Part shown: piece after piece, positions 1-5,517 of the stretch | How positions within the stretch are numbered: the stretch's first letter is position 1 | Layout of the letters: each line of letters begins with the position of its first letter | Source of the DNA: Candidatus Dormiibacterota bacterium | GTDB lineage: Bacteria; Chloroflexota; Dormibacteria; Aeolococcales; Aeolococcaceae | Direction of reading: 5' to 3' | Length of the DNA: 8,602 bases | Assembly: GCA_003135255.1 (NCBI GenBank) | Contig: PLAX01000197.1 | Span: 1-8,602, forward strand | The notes under the pieces: model-generated | What the model was told of the DNA's origin: nothing | Database searches by the model: none | The model's input: the letters and a program-made list of their open reading frames with translations, nothing else | Translations under genes and position numbers: made by a program

Positions 1-231
1 CGTCTGCGCGGTCTCAAGGAGAACGTGATCATCGGCAAGCTGATCCCCGCAGGGACCGGCCTCGACTACTACCAGAAGCTCCGCGATGAGGCCGTCCGCC
101 TCTACGAGGAGGACGACAGCGCCACCATCGCGGTGACCACCGATGGTGAGGTGATCATCGAGGAGCCCGCAGCCGCACTCGGCGCCGCGGACGGCCCGCC
201 GCAGGCTGCGGACGGCTCCGGAACCCTCTGA
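1..231 (+). CDS. rpoC: DNA-directed RNA polymerase subunit beta' (C-terminal end, partial)
   Basis: This is the last 76 codons of the RNA polymerase beta' subunit; the 5' part lies outside the window, and the reading frame starts at base 1. The visible protein begins RLRGLKENVIIGKLIPAGTG, the highly conserved end of bacterial RpoC close to where beta' contacts omega. It continues with a lineage-specific stretch (LDYYQKLRDEAVRLYEEDD) and ends in an Ala/Pro/Gly-rich tail of about 30 residues before TGA at 229-231. I do not see the Tyr/Pro-rich tail that I associate with actinobacterial RpoC, which argues mildly for another high-GC phylum. A strong hairpin follows the stop by 6 nt, so this is probably the last gene of the rpoB-rpoC unit. 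Confidence 0.96.
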   Translation, partial: RLRGLKENVIIGKLIPAGTGLDYYQKLRDEAVRLYEEDDSATIAVTTDGEVIIEEPAAALGAADGPPQAADGSGTL

Positions 232-237
232 CCCCGC

Positions 238-268
238 GAGGGCGGGGGGCAACGAGCCCCCCGCCCTC
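238..268 (+). terminator. Terminator hairpin after rpoC
   Basis: A perfect 13-bp stem (GAGGGCGGGGGGC at 238-250 pairing with 256-268) encloses the 5-nt loop AACGA and starts 6 nt after the rpoC stop codon. It has no T-tract, which is common for terminators in GC-rich bacteria. Because the gene at 292-702 ends toward it on the other strand, it may act in both directions. Confidence 0.8.
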
Positions 269-290
269 CGCCGGAAATGCCGCCGGAGGG
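264..290 (-). terminator. Second hairpin at the convergent junction, overlapping the first
   Basis: Bases 264-270 (CCCTCCG) pair with 284-290 (CGGAGGG). Inside them, 272-274 pair with 280-282 around the loop AAATG, leaving a C/C mismatch at 271/283. This gives 10 bp with one mismatch. It lies directly after the stop of the minus-strand gene (292), so it is a natural terminator for that gene. It shares 264-268 with the rpoC hairpin, so the two structures cannot form together in one RNA. There is no T-tract. Confidence 0.5.
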
Positions 291-291
291 C

Positions 292-702
292 TCATCCCCT
301 ATCCTGGCGGGGCCTCGTGCCGGGCCTGACAGCTCCCGCCGAGCGCCCCGCGCGGGGCCACTCCGCGGTGAGCGCGGCACGCACGGTCATCTCGGCCCCG
401 TGACCCTGCAGCTCGGCCACGGGCTCGCGGGAGCGGATCACGGTGTCGCGCAGGCTCTGCTTCCAGTGACCGCGGACGGCGCGCTGAACCTGGAGATTGG
501 TCCACCAGACGGGCACCACGGCGAACTGGTCGCGCCGGACGCGGATGTGCACGGCCAGGATCCGGCGCCGAACCGGCATCCCGAAGTCCGGGCGGTAGAA
601 GAACTTGTAGGCGAGATAGACGATGAGGCAGCCCGCGAGGGCCGCCACCCCCGTTGTCAACCCGGTCGAGGTCAGGATCGAGGCGAGGAGGGAGGTGTTC
701 AT
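292..702 (-). CDS. Small single-pass membrane protein of unknown function
   Basis: This encodes a protein of 136 residues that I cannot assign to a family. Residues about 15-35 (TTGVAALAGCLIVYLAYKFFY) form one hydrophobic segment after a short N-terminus. A basic stretch follows (RPDFGMPVRRRILAVHIRVRRDQ), then a Trp-containing segment (VPVWWTNLQVQRAVRGHWKQSLRD) and an Ala/Gly/Arg-rich tail. By the positive-inside rule the basic C-terminal part should be cytoplasmic. I chose the ATG at 702. A GTG at 723 would add 7 residues and has an AAGG about 9 nt upstream, so it is a real alternative. The frame stays open farther upstream, but that stretch (up to 1104) reads like translated non-coding DNA. 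The gene faces rpoC tail to tail, with only the hairpins between. Support comes from the clean membrane segment and the end position next to a terminator. Confidence 0.6.
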   Translation of the reverse strand: MNTSLLASILTSTGLTTGVAALAGCLIVYLAYKFFYRPDFGMPVRRRILAVHIRVRRDQFAVVPVWWTNLQVQRAVRGHWKQSLRDTVIRSREPVAELQGHGAEMTVRAALTAEWPRAGRSAGAVRPGTRPRQDRG

Positions 703-796
703 CGCACTCAACGATAGGGCCACACTCAGTTGCCTTGGTCCGATTGCAGCGTAACGGTTTCGTGATGGCCGCACCTCCGCCGGATCACCCACAAAG

Positions 797-833
797 AGGG
801 GCCGCCGGTGACCTGACGTCGCCGGCGGCCCTT
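797..833 (-). terminator. Candidate minus-strand terminator hairpin
   Basis: Arms 797-808 and 822-833 pair over 12 positions (8 bp GCCGCCGG/CCGGCGGC plus flanking pairs including one G-T) around a 13-nt loop. Read on the minus strand, the stem is followed by CTCTTTG, a short pyrimidine run. This fits termination of transcription from the phosphatase or kinase unit before the small membrane-protein gene. It lies about 180 nt past the phosphatase stop, so it may not be that gene's main terminator. Confidence 0.45.
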
Positions 834-968
834 GGGAAGGGAGGGCAGATCCTGGGACCCGGCGCGCCACGGGCGCCACCCGGCCTCCGCCATCATCAGG
901 CCGCGGCGGTGACGTCCTCATACTCCGCCAGTCACGGGTCCGCGACGTCCCGATCCCGATCTCTTGAA

Positions 969-1011
969 GTTCCCCGACCCTCTGATGCCGGGCCGCCCCC
1001 CCCTGGGGAAC
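969..1011 (-). terminator. Weak inverted repeat just past the phosphatase stop
   Basis: GTTCCCC at 969-975 is the reverse complement of GGGGAAC at 1005-1011, with a long C-rich loop of 29 nt. It begins 5 nt after the stop codon of the minus-strand phosphatase gene, which is where a terminator would sit. The long loop and absence of a T-tract make the assignment uncertain. Confidence 0.3.
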
Positions 1012-1015
1012 GGTC

Positions 1016-1729
1016 TCAGTGCCGGGCCGCCCCCATGCCCCCGGCGGCGGCGAGCTCCGCGGCCAGGTCGTCAGCCACGAGGGCGGCGGCGAGCTCGGCG
1101 ACACCCTCGCCGGCCGGCCGGCGTGTTACCAGGTCGGCGACCGCCTTGACCCCGTCCAGTGCGTTGGCGACGGCGACCCCACACCCGACGAGGGCGAGCA
1201 TGGGCACATCGTTCTCGGCATCGCCCACGGCGACGCACGCCGCGGCGTTCTCGCCGATGTCGAAGAGCGCCGCGGCGGCGCCCGAGAGCTTGCTCACGCC
1301 CTCGGGGAGGATGACCACTCCGTCTCGGTTCACCACGAGTTCCAGGGAGAGGCCGAGATACCGGATCGCCTCCCGGATGACCTCCACGTGGCGGACCGAC
1401 GCGGCATAGATGGCCCGCCCGACGGCCAGCGGCTCGACGCCGCGACGGTGCAGCTCCGGCTGCAGCCGGCTGGAGACCGGGGCGCAGAGCAGCCGCTCGG
1501 TGCCGGCGGAGGGGTCGACGAGGACCGCTCCGTTCTCGAGGACGAGCCGGTCGAAGACGTCCCACCTGCCGAAGACCATCTCCAGCTGCGAGGCGGTGCG
1601 TCCAGTGACCAGGAGCAGCTGTCGCCCGCTCCGCCGCACTCGCTCCAGAGCCGTCAGGGTGGCTGGAGCCACCACGCCCTCGGTGGCGATGGTTCCATCG
1701 AAGTCGCACGCCAGAACGCGGAACCGCAC
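1016..1729 (-). CDS. HAD-superfamily phosphatase (Cof / sucrose-phosphatase type, HAD-IIB)
   Basis: This is a predicted cytosolic Mg2+-dependent phosphohydrolase of 237 residues, normal for the HAD-IIB group. All four HAD motifs are visible. Motif I is DFDGTIA with nucleophile Asp9 and acid/base Asp11. Motif II is LLLVTGR with Thr42. Motif III is the Lys in PEGVSKLSGA (Lys147). Motif IV is GDAENDVPML with Asp170 and Asp174. LENGA (64-68) and GVAVANA (185-191) are also typical of the family. The region between motifs II and III is the C2-type cap, which sets substrate choice, so the substrate (a sugar phosphate, phosphoglycolate or similar) cannot be read. I chose the GTG at 1729 because the DFDGT strand normally lies within about ten residues of the N-terminus. 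An in-frame ATG at 1798 would add 23 Gly/Pro/Arg-rich residues and cover a hairpin. The gene follows the kinase by 79 nt and is probably co-transcribed with it. Confidence 0.88.
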   Translation of the reverse strand: MRFRVLACDFDGTIATEGVVAPATLTALERVRRSGRQLLLVTGRTASQLEMVFGRWDVFDRLVLENGAVLVDPSAGTERLLCAPVSSRLQPELHRRGVEPLAVGRAIYAASVRHVEVIREAIRYLGLSLELVVNRDGVVILPEGVSKLSGAAAALFDIGENAAACVAVGDAENDVPMLALVGCGVAVANALDGVKAVADLVTRRPAGEGVAELAAALVADDLAAELAAAGGMGAARH

Positions 1730-1756
1730 GGCCCCATTGTGCCTGTCGAGGACGCC

Positions 1757-1774
1757 GGGTCGGCTCCCCGACCC
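1757..1774 (-). other. Small hairpin in the kinase-phosphatase gap
   Basis: GGGTCGG (1757-1763) and CCGACCC (1768-1774) form a perfect 7-bp stem with a 4-nt loop. It sits between the kinase stop and the preferred phosphatase start. It has no T-tract, so it may reduce read-through or shape the intercistronic RNA rather than end transcription. Its presence is mild support for this stretch being non-coding. Confidence 0.4.
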
Positions 1775-1808
1775 AGGTGATAACCGGCTGGGCCCCATCC
1801 CCCAACGA

Positions 1809-2876
1809 TCAGTGCTCGAAGCTCACCCGGATCTCGGTGCCCTTGCCGATCTGCGAGCGGATCTCGAGCCGGCCCTTCTCCAGGTCGGCGCGCTCCCGCA
1901 TCGAGATCATGCCGAGGTGCTTGCCGGAATCCAGCCGCCCCTCGGCGGCGGCGACGTCGAAGCCGACGCCGTCGTCGCGGACGATCGCCGAGACCGCATG
2001 CGACTGGAAGGCCACGACCACCTCCACGTTCTTGGCCCGGGCGTGCTTCCTGGCGTTGTTCATCGCCTCCTGGATGATCCGGAAGAGCGTCGGCTCCAGC
2101 GCGCCGGGAAGCCGCATCTCCTCCCCGATGACCCGCAGGCTGGTGGTCACCCCGCTCACCTCGAAATCCTTGGTGAACTTGCGCAGGGTGGGCACCAGGC
2201 CGAGATCGTCGAGGGTCATCGGACGCAGGTCAAAGATCAGCCGCCGCGTCTCGTCCAGGACCCCCCGGACCCCGTCCTTGAAGTCGGCCAACTCGTTGAC
2301 GACCAGCTGCGGGTCGCGGCTGATCAGCCGCTCCAGGATCTCGGCCTGGAGGACCAGGTTGGCCATGGACTGCGCGGGCCCGTCATGCATGTCCCGGGCG
2401 ATCCGCATCCGCTCCTCCTCGATGATCTGGAAGACCTGACGGGAGGTGTTGCGGAGCCGAGCGGTGCCCCCGGTCGGAGCGGGCGAGGCGGCGCTCGCCG
2501 CGAGGTCGTCCAGGCTCCGATAGACCTGGCGGAGGAGCTCCTGCTCGTGATGGATGTCGTTCATGCGGGCCACGGCGTCCCGTGTCCTCTCCTCCAGGGA
2601 GGCGAGGTCCGCCCGGGTCGAGGAGACCATCCGGAACTGGCTGTCGATGTCTTCGACGGCAAAACGCTCGAAGTTCTTGAGGACGTGGCTCCAGGCCACC
2701 TCGGCCTCCTCGAGCCGGTCCCGCAACTGGTCGCGCCGCTCGACAGCGTCAGCCTGGCGGGCCTCAAGGCGCAGTGCCACCCCCTCGAGGTCCTCGATCC
2801 GCTTGGTGATGAGGAACCGGATGCCGGAGATCGCGGACGGATTCACCGGCCGCCCGGTCTCTGCAGCCACGATCAT
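1809..2876 (-). CDS. DegS-like cytosolic sensor histidine kinase (HisKA_3 / HATPase_c)
   Basis: This is a two-component sensor kinase of 355 residues without any membrane segment, so it should sense a cytosolic signal, as Bacillus DegS does. Residues about 25-125 are a charged, heptad-like coiled coil (KRIEDLEGVALRLEARQ onward), the DegS-type sensing region. The HisKA_3 dimerization domain carries EEERMRIARDMHDGPAQS, with His164 as phosphorylation site and DGPAQ typical of the NarL/DegS branch. The ATPase domain shows the N-box RIIQEAMNNARKHA (267-280), the G1 box DDGVGFD (301-307), the G2 region HLGMISMRERA (320-330) and the closing GKGTEIRVSF. All catalytic elements appear intact. I chose ATG at 2876; a TTG at 2954 would add 26 residues of non-coding character. 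No Shine-Dalgarno is evident, so the mRNA may be leaderless or short-leadered. Kinases of this branch usually pair with a LuxR-type regulator; none is visible, and the divergent neighbour is a REC-only protein. Confidence 0.93.
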   Translation of the reverse strand: MIVAAETGRPVNPSAISGIRFLITKRIEDLEGVALRLEARQADAVERRDQLRDRLEEAEVAWSHVLKNFERFAVEDIDSQFRMVSSTRADLASLEERTRDAVARMNDIHHEQELLRQVYRSLDDLAASAASPAPTGGTARLRNTSRQVFQIIEEERMRIARDMHDGPAQSMANLVLQAEILERLISRDPQLVVNELADFKDGVRGVLDETRRLIFDLRPMTLDDLGLVPTLRKFTKDFEVSGVTTSLRVIGEEMRLPGALEPTLFRIIQEAMNNARKHARAKNVEVVVAFQSHAVSAIVRDDGVGFDVAAAEGRLDSGKHLGMISMRERADLEKGRLEIRSQIGKGTEIRVSFEH

Positions 2877-3175
2877 GCGAGCAAGAGCGCGCGAACCACT
2901 GCGCGGCCATGATACCGGCGACCCAGGAAGGCGACGGACGCATGGCAGTGACAATGACGCGGCCGAGGCGTGACCGCTTCGGCGGTGCGCCCGCGAGCCA
3001 CTTGTGAGAACGGCCGCGCCGAGCGCGTCGATCGAGTGGCTGAGCCCTCGCGCAGGTCTCGCTCACGGCACCGTGGCGTCACGGCCCGGTGGTCAGGGAC
3101 GGAGCTCTGGGAAGGCCCCACATCGGGTCTGTGACAAGCCGGTTGCGCCGTCACTCCCCCTTTACACCCCGAGGG

Positions 3176-3181
3176 TATAAC
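3176..3181 (+). promoter_or_regulatory. Candidate -10 element for the receiver operon
   Basis: TATAAC lies in an unusually AT-rich patch (TTTACA at 3161-3166, then GGGTATAACC) within GC-rich DNA. No matching -35 lies 17 nt upstream, so an activator or alternative sigma factor could be needed. If used, transcription would begin near 3188 and the leader would contain the whole hairpin at 3199-3235. Confidence 0.35.
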
Positions 3182-3198
3182 CGGCTCCTGGGCCACCG

Positions 3199-3235
3199 CC
3201 GTCCACCCTGCCGACGATCGTGGTGCGGTGGACGG
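3199..3235 (+). promoter_or_regulatory. Leader hairpin / operator-like inverted repeat before the receiver gene
   Basis: CCGTCCACC (3199-3207) is the perfect reverse complement of GGTGGACGG (3227-3235). As RNA the stem can continue after one C/C mismatch with pairs 3209-3213 to 3221-3225 (two G-C, three G-U) around a 7-nt loop. An 8-bp palindrome ACGATCGT (3214-3221) lies almost at the centre. The right arm covers the first bases of GGAG (3234-3237), the ribosome site for the upstream ATG at 3242, while GAGGA at 3244-3248 stays free. It could be an RNA control element or a dimeric repressor site. Confidence 0.5.
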
Positions 3236-3256
3236 AGACCAATGAGGACGAGAGCG

Positions 3257-3724
3257 ATGAGCGACACGCCGGGCCCGACGCGCATCCTCGTTGCCGAGGA
3301 TGACCCGGCGCTGCGCCGCCTCGTCGACATGCTCCTGAGCAATCAGGGGTACGACGTCCTGACCGTCAACGACGGCGCCGATGCCCTGGCTGCCGTGGAG
3401 AACTGGCCGCCCGACGCGCTGGTGGTCGACGTCATGATGCCCCGCATCTCCGGCCTCACCGTCTGCCGGGAGCTCCGCGCCGACCGGCGCTTTGCCTCGG
3501 TGCCGATCATCCTCCTGACCGCGCGGGTCTTCGACGAGGACATCCAGGCGGTGATGGAGCTCGGCGGCATCGAGTTCATGAACAAACCCTTCAACCCGCG
3601 CCAGCTGGTGGCGGTGCTGGAAAGCCTGGTCACCGACCCGCTGCCCCCCGCTCCCTCGACGGCGATGGTCGCCGCTCATCCCGTCGCCTCGGCCCCGGCC
3701 GGGGACGGACCGGCTCGGCGCTGA
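3257..3724 (+). CDS. Stand-alone response-regulator receiver (REC) protein
   Basis: This encodes a CheY-like receiver protein of 155 residues without an output domain. The REC fold spans about residues 9-125. It has the acidic pocket Glu14-Asp15-Asp16 (ILVAEDDP), the phosphorylation site Asp58 (LVVDVMMPRISG), Thr88 (IILLTAR) and Lys110-Pro111 (FMNKPF), so it should be phosphorylatable. After the domain comes only a Pro/Ala-rich tail of about 30 residues (PLPPAPSTAM to PARR). It therefore probably acts by protein-protein contact or as a phosphorelay intermediate. I chose ATG at 3257 because GAGGA lies 8 nt upstream; ATG at 3242 (GGAG 4 nt upstream) would add MRTRA. The stop is 26 nt before the next gene, so the three plus-strand genes likely form one operon. 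Its kinase may be the divergent DegS-like protein, which is an inference from position only. Confidence 0.93.
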   Translation: MSDTPGPTRILVAEDDPALRRLVDMLLSNQGYDVLTVNDGADALAAVENWPPDALVVDVMMPRISGLTVCRELRADRRFASVPIILLTARVFDEDIQAVMELGGIEFMNKPFNPRQLVAVLESLVTDPLPPAPSTAMVAAHPVASAPAGDGPARR

Positions 3725-3750
3725 GCCGGGACGAGCGGGGGTTAGGGCCG

Positions 3751-5517
3751 ATGGGCTCCGGCCTCACCACGGCTGTGCCGGACACCCCCGGCAGCGGCGC
3801 CGCCCCCCCTCCGCGGCGCGTGGCGCGACGGCTGCACGACATCCTGGACGAGTGGAGCACCCCGGGGGGACTGCTGGTCGTCGGCGCCCTCCTGATCACC
3901 GCCATCGCCGTGACCTCGGCGATCACCGACCCTGACTTCTGGTGGCACCTCCAAACCGGCCAGCTGCTGATCGCCAACCACCTCCAGCTACTCGGCCACG
4001 ATCCGTACACCTATGCGGTTGCCAGCCATCACTGGACCATGCACGAGTGGCTCTTCGAAGCCGGCGTCGCCGCCCTCTACAACATCGGCGGCATGGGCGC
4101 GATCGTCCCCGTGCTCAGCTTGCTCACCTGGTTCGGCGTCGTATTCATCCTGCTGCGGGCCCGCCTCCACACCGGGAACCGCCTGAGCCTGGGTCTCGGA
4201 CTGATCGTGGCCGCGCTGGCGGCCAACCCGATCTGGGGACCGCGCGACCAGATGGTCGACTTCACCTTCAGCTGCCTGGTGCTGCTGCTGATCGAGCGGT
4301 ACCTCCTGCGCGGCGGCCGTGTGCTCTGGTTCCTGCCCCCCCTCTTCCTGCTCTGGAGCAACCTGCACGGCGGCTTCGTCATCGGCCTGGTCTTCGCCGG
4401 GCTGATCGTGGCGGCCGAGGCGGCGGGCCTCCGTCTCGGCCTCCCCGACCCGGTACCACCGCGAAGGATCGCGACCCTGGCCGGGGTGACCGTCCTCTCC
4501 ACCCTGGTATCGATGATCAACCCCAATGGGCCGGGGATCCTCATCTACGCCGCCGAGACGCTCGTCTCACCGGCCCAGCAGGCCCTCATCCTCGAGTGGC
4601 AGTCGCCCGATTTCCATCAGCTCGAGGTGCGCGGATTCGCGGTGATGCTGGTGAGCCTGCTGGGATTCCTGATCGTCAACCGCAGGATCCGGGCTCGTGA
4701 CGCGGTGCTGGTGGCGGCGACCAGCGTGCTCGCCCTCGAATCGGTACGCAACGTCGCCCTCTTCGTGGCCGCCTCCAGCCCCACATGGATCGAGCAGTTG
4801 AGCCGGCTACTGGACCGTCTCCGGTCGGACGGAGCGCTCGCGGCACTGCGCCGGGCAAGCGCCCGCGCAGGAGGCCCGGTCCCCGTCGCGGCGGGCGCGC
4901 CAGCCCCAGCCGGCGCCGGCGGGAACGCGACGCCCCCGGCCGTCCGGCCGGCCGCCCGCCCGCTGCCCCCTTTTCGCGTCCGGGTCACCGCCCTGGCGGC
5001 GATGACCGCCGCGCTCCTCGGCGGCTGGGTCGGGCTCCGCCTCGTCCCGGCGATGACCACCACCCCCACGGCCCTCAGCTACGCGGATACCTACCCCGTC
5101 TGCGCCAGCGCCTGGCTGCGCTCCGCGCCGGGTCACCTGCGGATCTTCAACCAGTACGGGGAGGGGGGGTATCTGGCCTGGAGCCTGGCCGGCACGGGCG
5201 ACAAGATCTTCATCTTCGGCGACGCCGCCCTGATGGGCGACAGCCTCCTCTACACCTACTCCGACGTGGCCGACGTGACGCCGCAGTGGCAGACCATCCT
5301 GCTTCACTACGGCACCCAGATGGTGCTCTTCGACACCGGCAGCGCCCTTGACCATGTGCTCGAGACGAGCCCGAACTGGGTGATGGTGTACAGCGACCCG
5401 CACAACCAGGCCTTTGTCCTGAAGAGCGAACTGGCCTCTCTCCACCTCCCACCCCAGCCGGCGCCCACCGGGACCTGTGCCCAGCTGGCCGCCCAGGACA
5501 GGGCGACCTCCTCGTGA
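3751..5517 (+). CDS. Multi-pass membrane protein, GT-C glycosyltransferase-like (paralogue A)
   Basis: This is a 588-residue integral membrane protein with about ten hydrophobic segments (first at about 39-58, last at about 411-431) and a soluble C-terminal domain of about 150 residues. After the first segment comes DPDFWWHLQTGQLLI (60-74), an acidic motif placed like the catalytic Asp of GT-C enzymes, which use lipid-linked sugars at the outer membrane face. Other signature stretches are HHWTMHEWLFE (93-103), GPRDQMVDF (163-171), LLWSNLHGGF (200-209), NPNGPG (257-262), LEWQSPDFH (281-289) and ESVRNVALF (330-338). The C-terminal domain holds YGEGGYLAWSL and a KIFIFGDAALMGD segment. An Ala/Pro-rich linker (about 361-408) precedes the last membrane segment. 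The start is ATG with AGGG 3 nt upstream. The family is, to my knowledge, mostly annotated as hypothetical; the enzymatic role is inferred from topology and the acidic motif. Confidence 0.88.
   Translation: MGSGLTTAVPDTPGSGAAPPPRRVARRLHDILDEWSTPGGLLVVGALLITAIAVTSAITDPDFWWHLQTGQLLIANHLQLLGHDPYTYAVASHHWTMHEWLFEAGVAALYNIGGMGAIVPVLSLLTWFGVVFILLRARLHTGNRLSLGLGLIVAALAANPIWGPRDQMVDFTFSCLVLLLIERYLLRGGRVLWFLPPLFLLWSNLHGGFVIGLVFAGLIVAAEAAGLRLGLPDPVPPRRIATLAGVTVLSTLVSMINPNGPGILIYAAETLVSPAQQALILEWQSPDFHQLEVRGFAVMLVSLLGFLIVNRRIRARDAVLVAATSVLALESVRNVALFVAASSPTWIEQLSRLLDRLRSDGALAALRRASARAGGPVPVAAGAPAPAGAGGNATPPAVRPAARPLPPFRVRVTALAAMTAALLGGWVGLRLVPAMTTTPTALSYADTYPVCASAWLRSAPGHLRIFNQYGEGGYLAWSLAGTGDKIFIFGDAALMGDSLLYTYSDVADVTPQWQTILLHYGTQMVLFDTGSALDHVLETSPNWVMVYSDPHNQAFVLKSELASLHLPPQPAPTGTCAQLAAQDRATSS

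Larger units (their letters stand above)
703..1015. other. Intergenic region with two hairpins, no gene seen
   Basis: These 313 bases separate the small membrane protein from the phosphatase; both are on the minus strand. I see no convincing coding frame and no tRNA-like fold. The stretch holds two inverted repeats, listed separately at 797-833 and 969-1011. The part nearest 703-790 must carry the start signals of the membrane-protein gene if that gene has its own promoter, but I cannot name a clear -35/-10 pair. Confidence 0.6.
2877..3256. promoter_or_regulatory. Divergent control region between kinase and receiver genes
   Basis: This 380-bp gap separates two divergent starts and must hold both promoters. 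Toward the kinase, TATCAT (minus strand, 2914-2909) is a possible -10 about 33 nt before the start codon, with no good -35. Toward the receiver, TATAAC at 3176-3181 is the best -10. Other structures seen are a 5-bp stem closed by a stable C(TTCG)G loop (2973-2986), a 7-bp inverted repeat AGCCACT/AGTGGCT (2996-3002 and 3035-3041) and the strong leader hairpin at 3199-3235. Open frames crossing the region read as shadow translations. Confidence 0.6.

Noticed and set aside
815..949. Three GACGTC palindromes within 135 bp of non-coding DNA
   Set aside because: The same hexamer occurs several times in nearby coding regions (for example in the receiver and kinase genes), so the cluster is not convincing in GC-rich DNA.
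703..1104. N-terminal extension of the small membrane protein to a 270-residue frame
   Set aside because: The added sequence is rich in Arg, Pro and Ser with no domain or pattern, contains the 797-833 and 969-1011 inverted repeats, and overlaps the phosphatase end.
1410..2912. Long plus-strand open frame of 500 codons opposite the kinase and phosphatase
   Set aside because: It mirrors the codons of two clearly recognisable minus-strand genes and reads as low-complexity; it is an antisense shadow typical of high-GC DNA.
3161..3181. TTTACA and TATAAC as a -35/-10 promoter pair
   Set aside because: The spacing is only 9 bp, far from the usual 16-18, so at most the TATAAC can be a -10 on its own.
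1779..3184. Shared string TAACCGGCT near 1781 and 3178, considered as a common regulatory site
   Set aside because: Nine shared bases in GC-rich DNA, one of them between kinase and phosphatase, can occur by chance, and no further copies or symmetry were seen.
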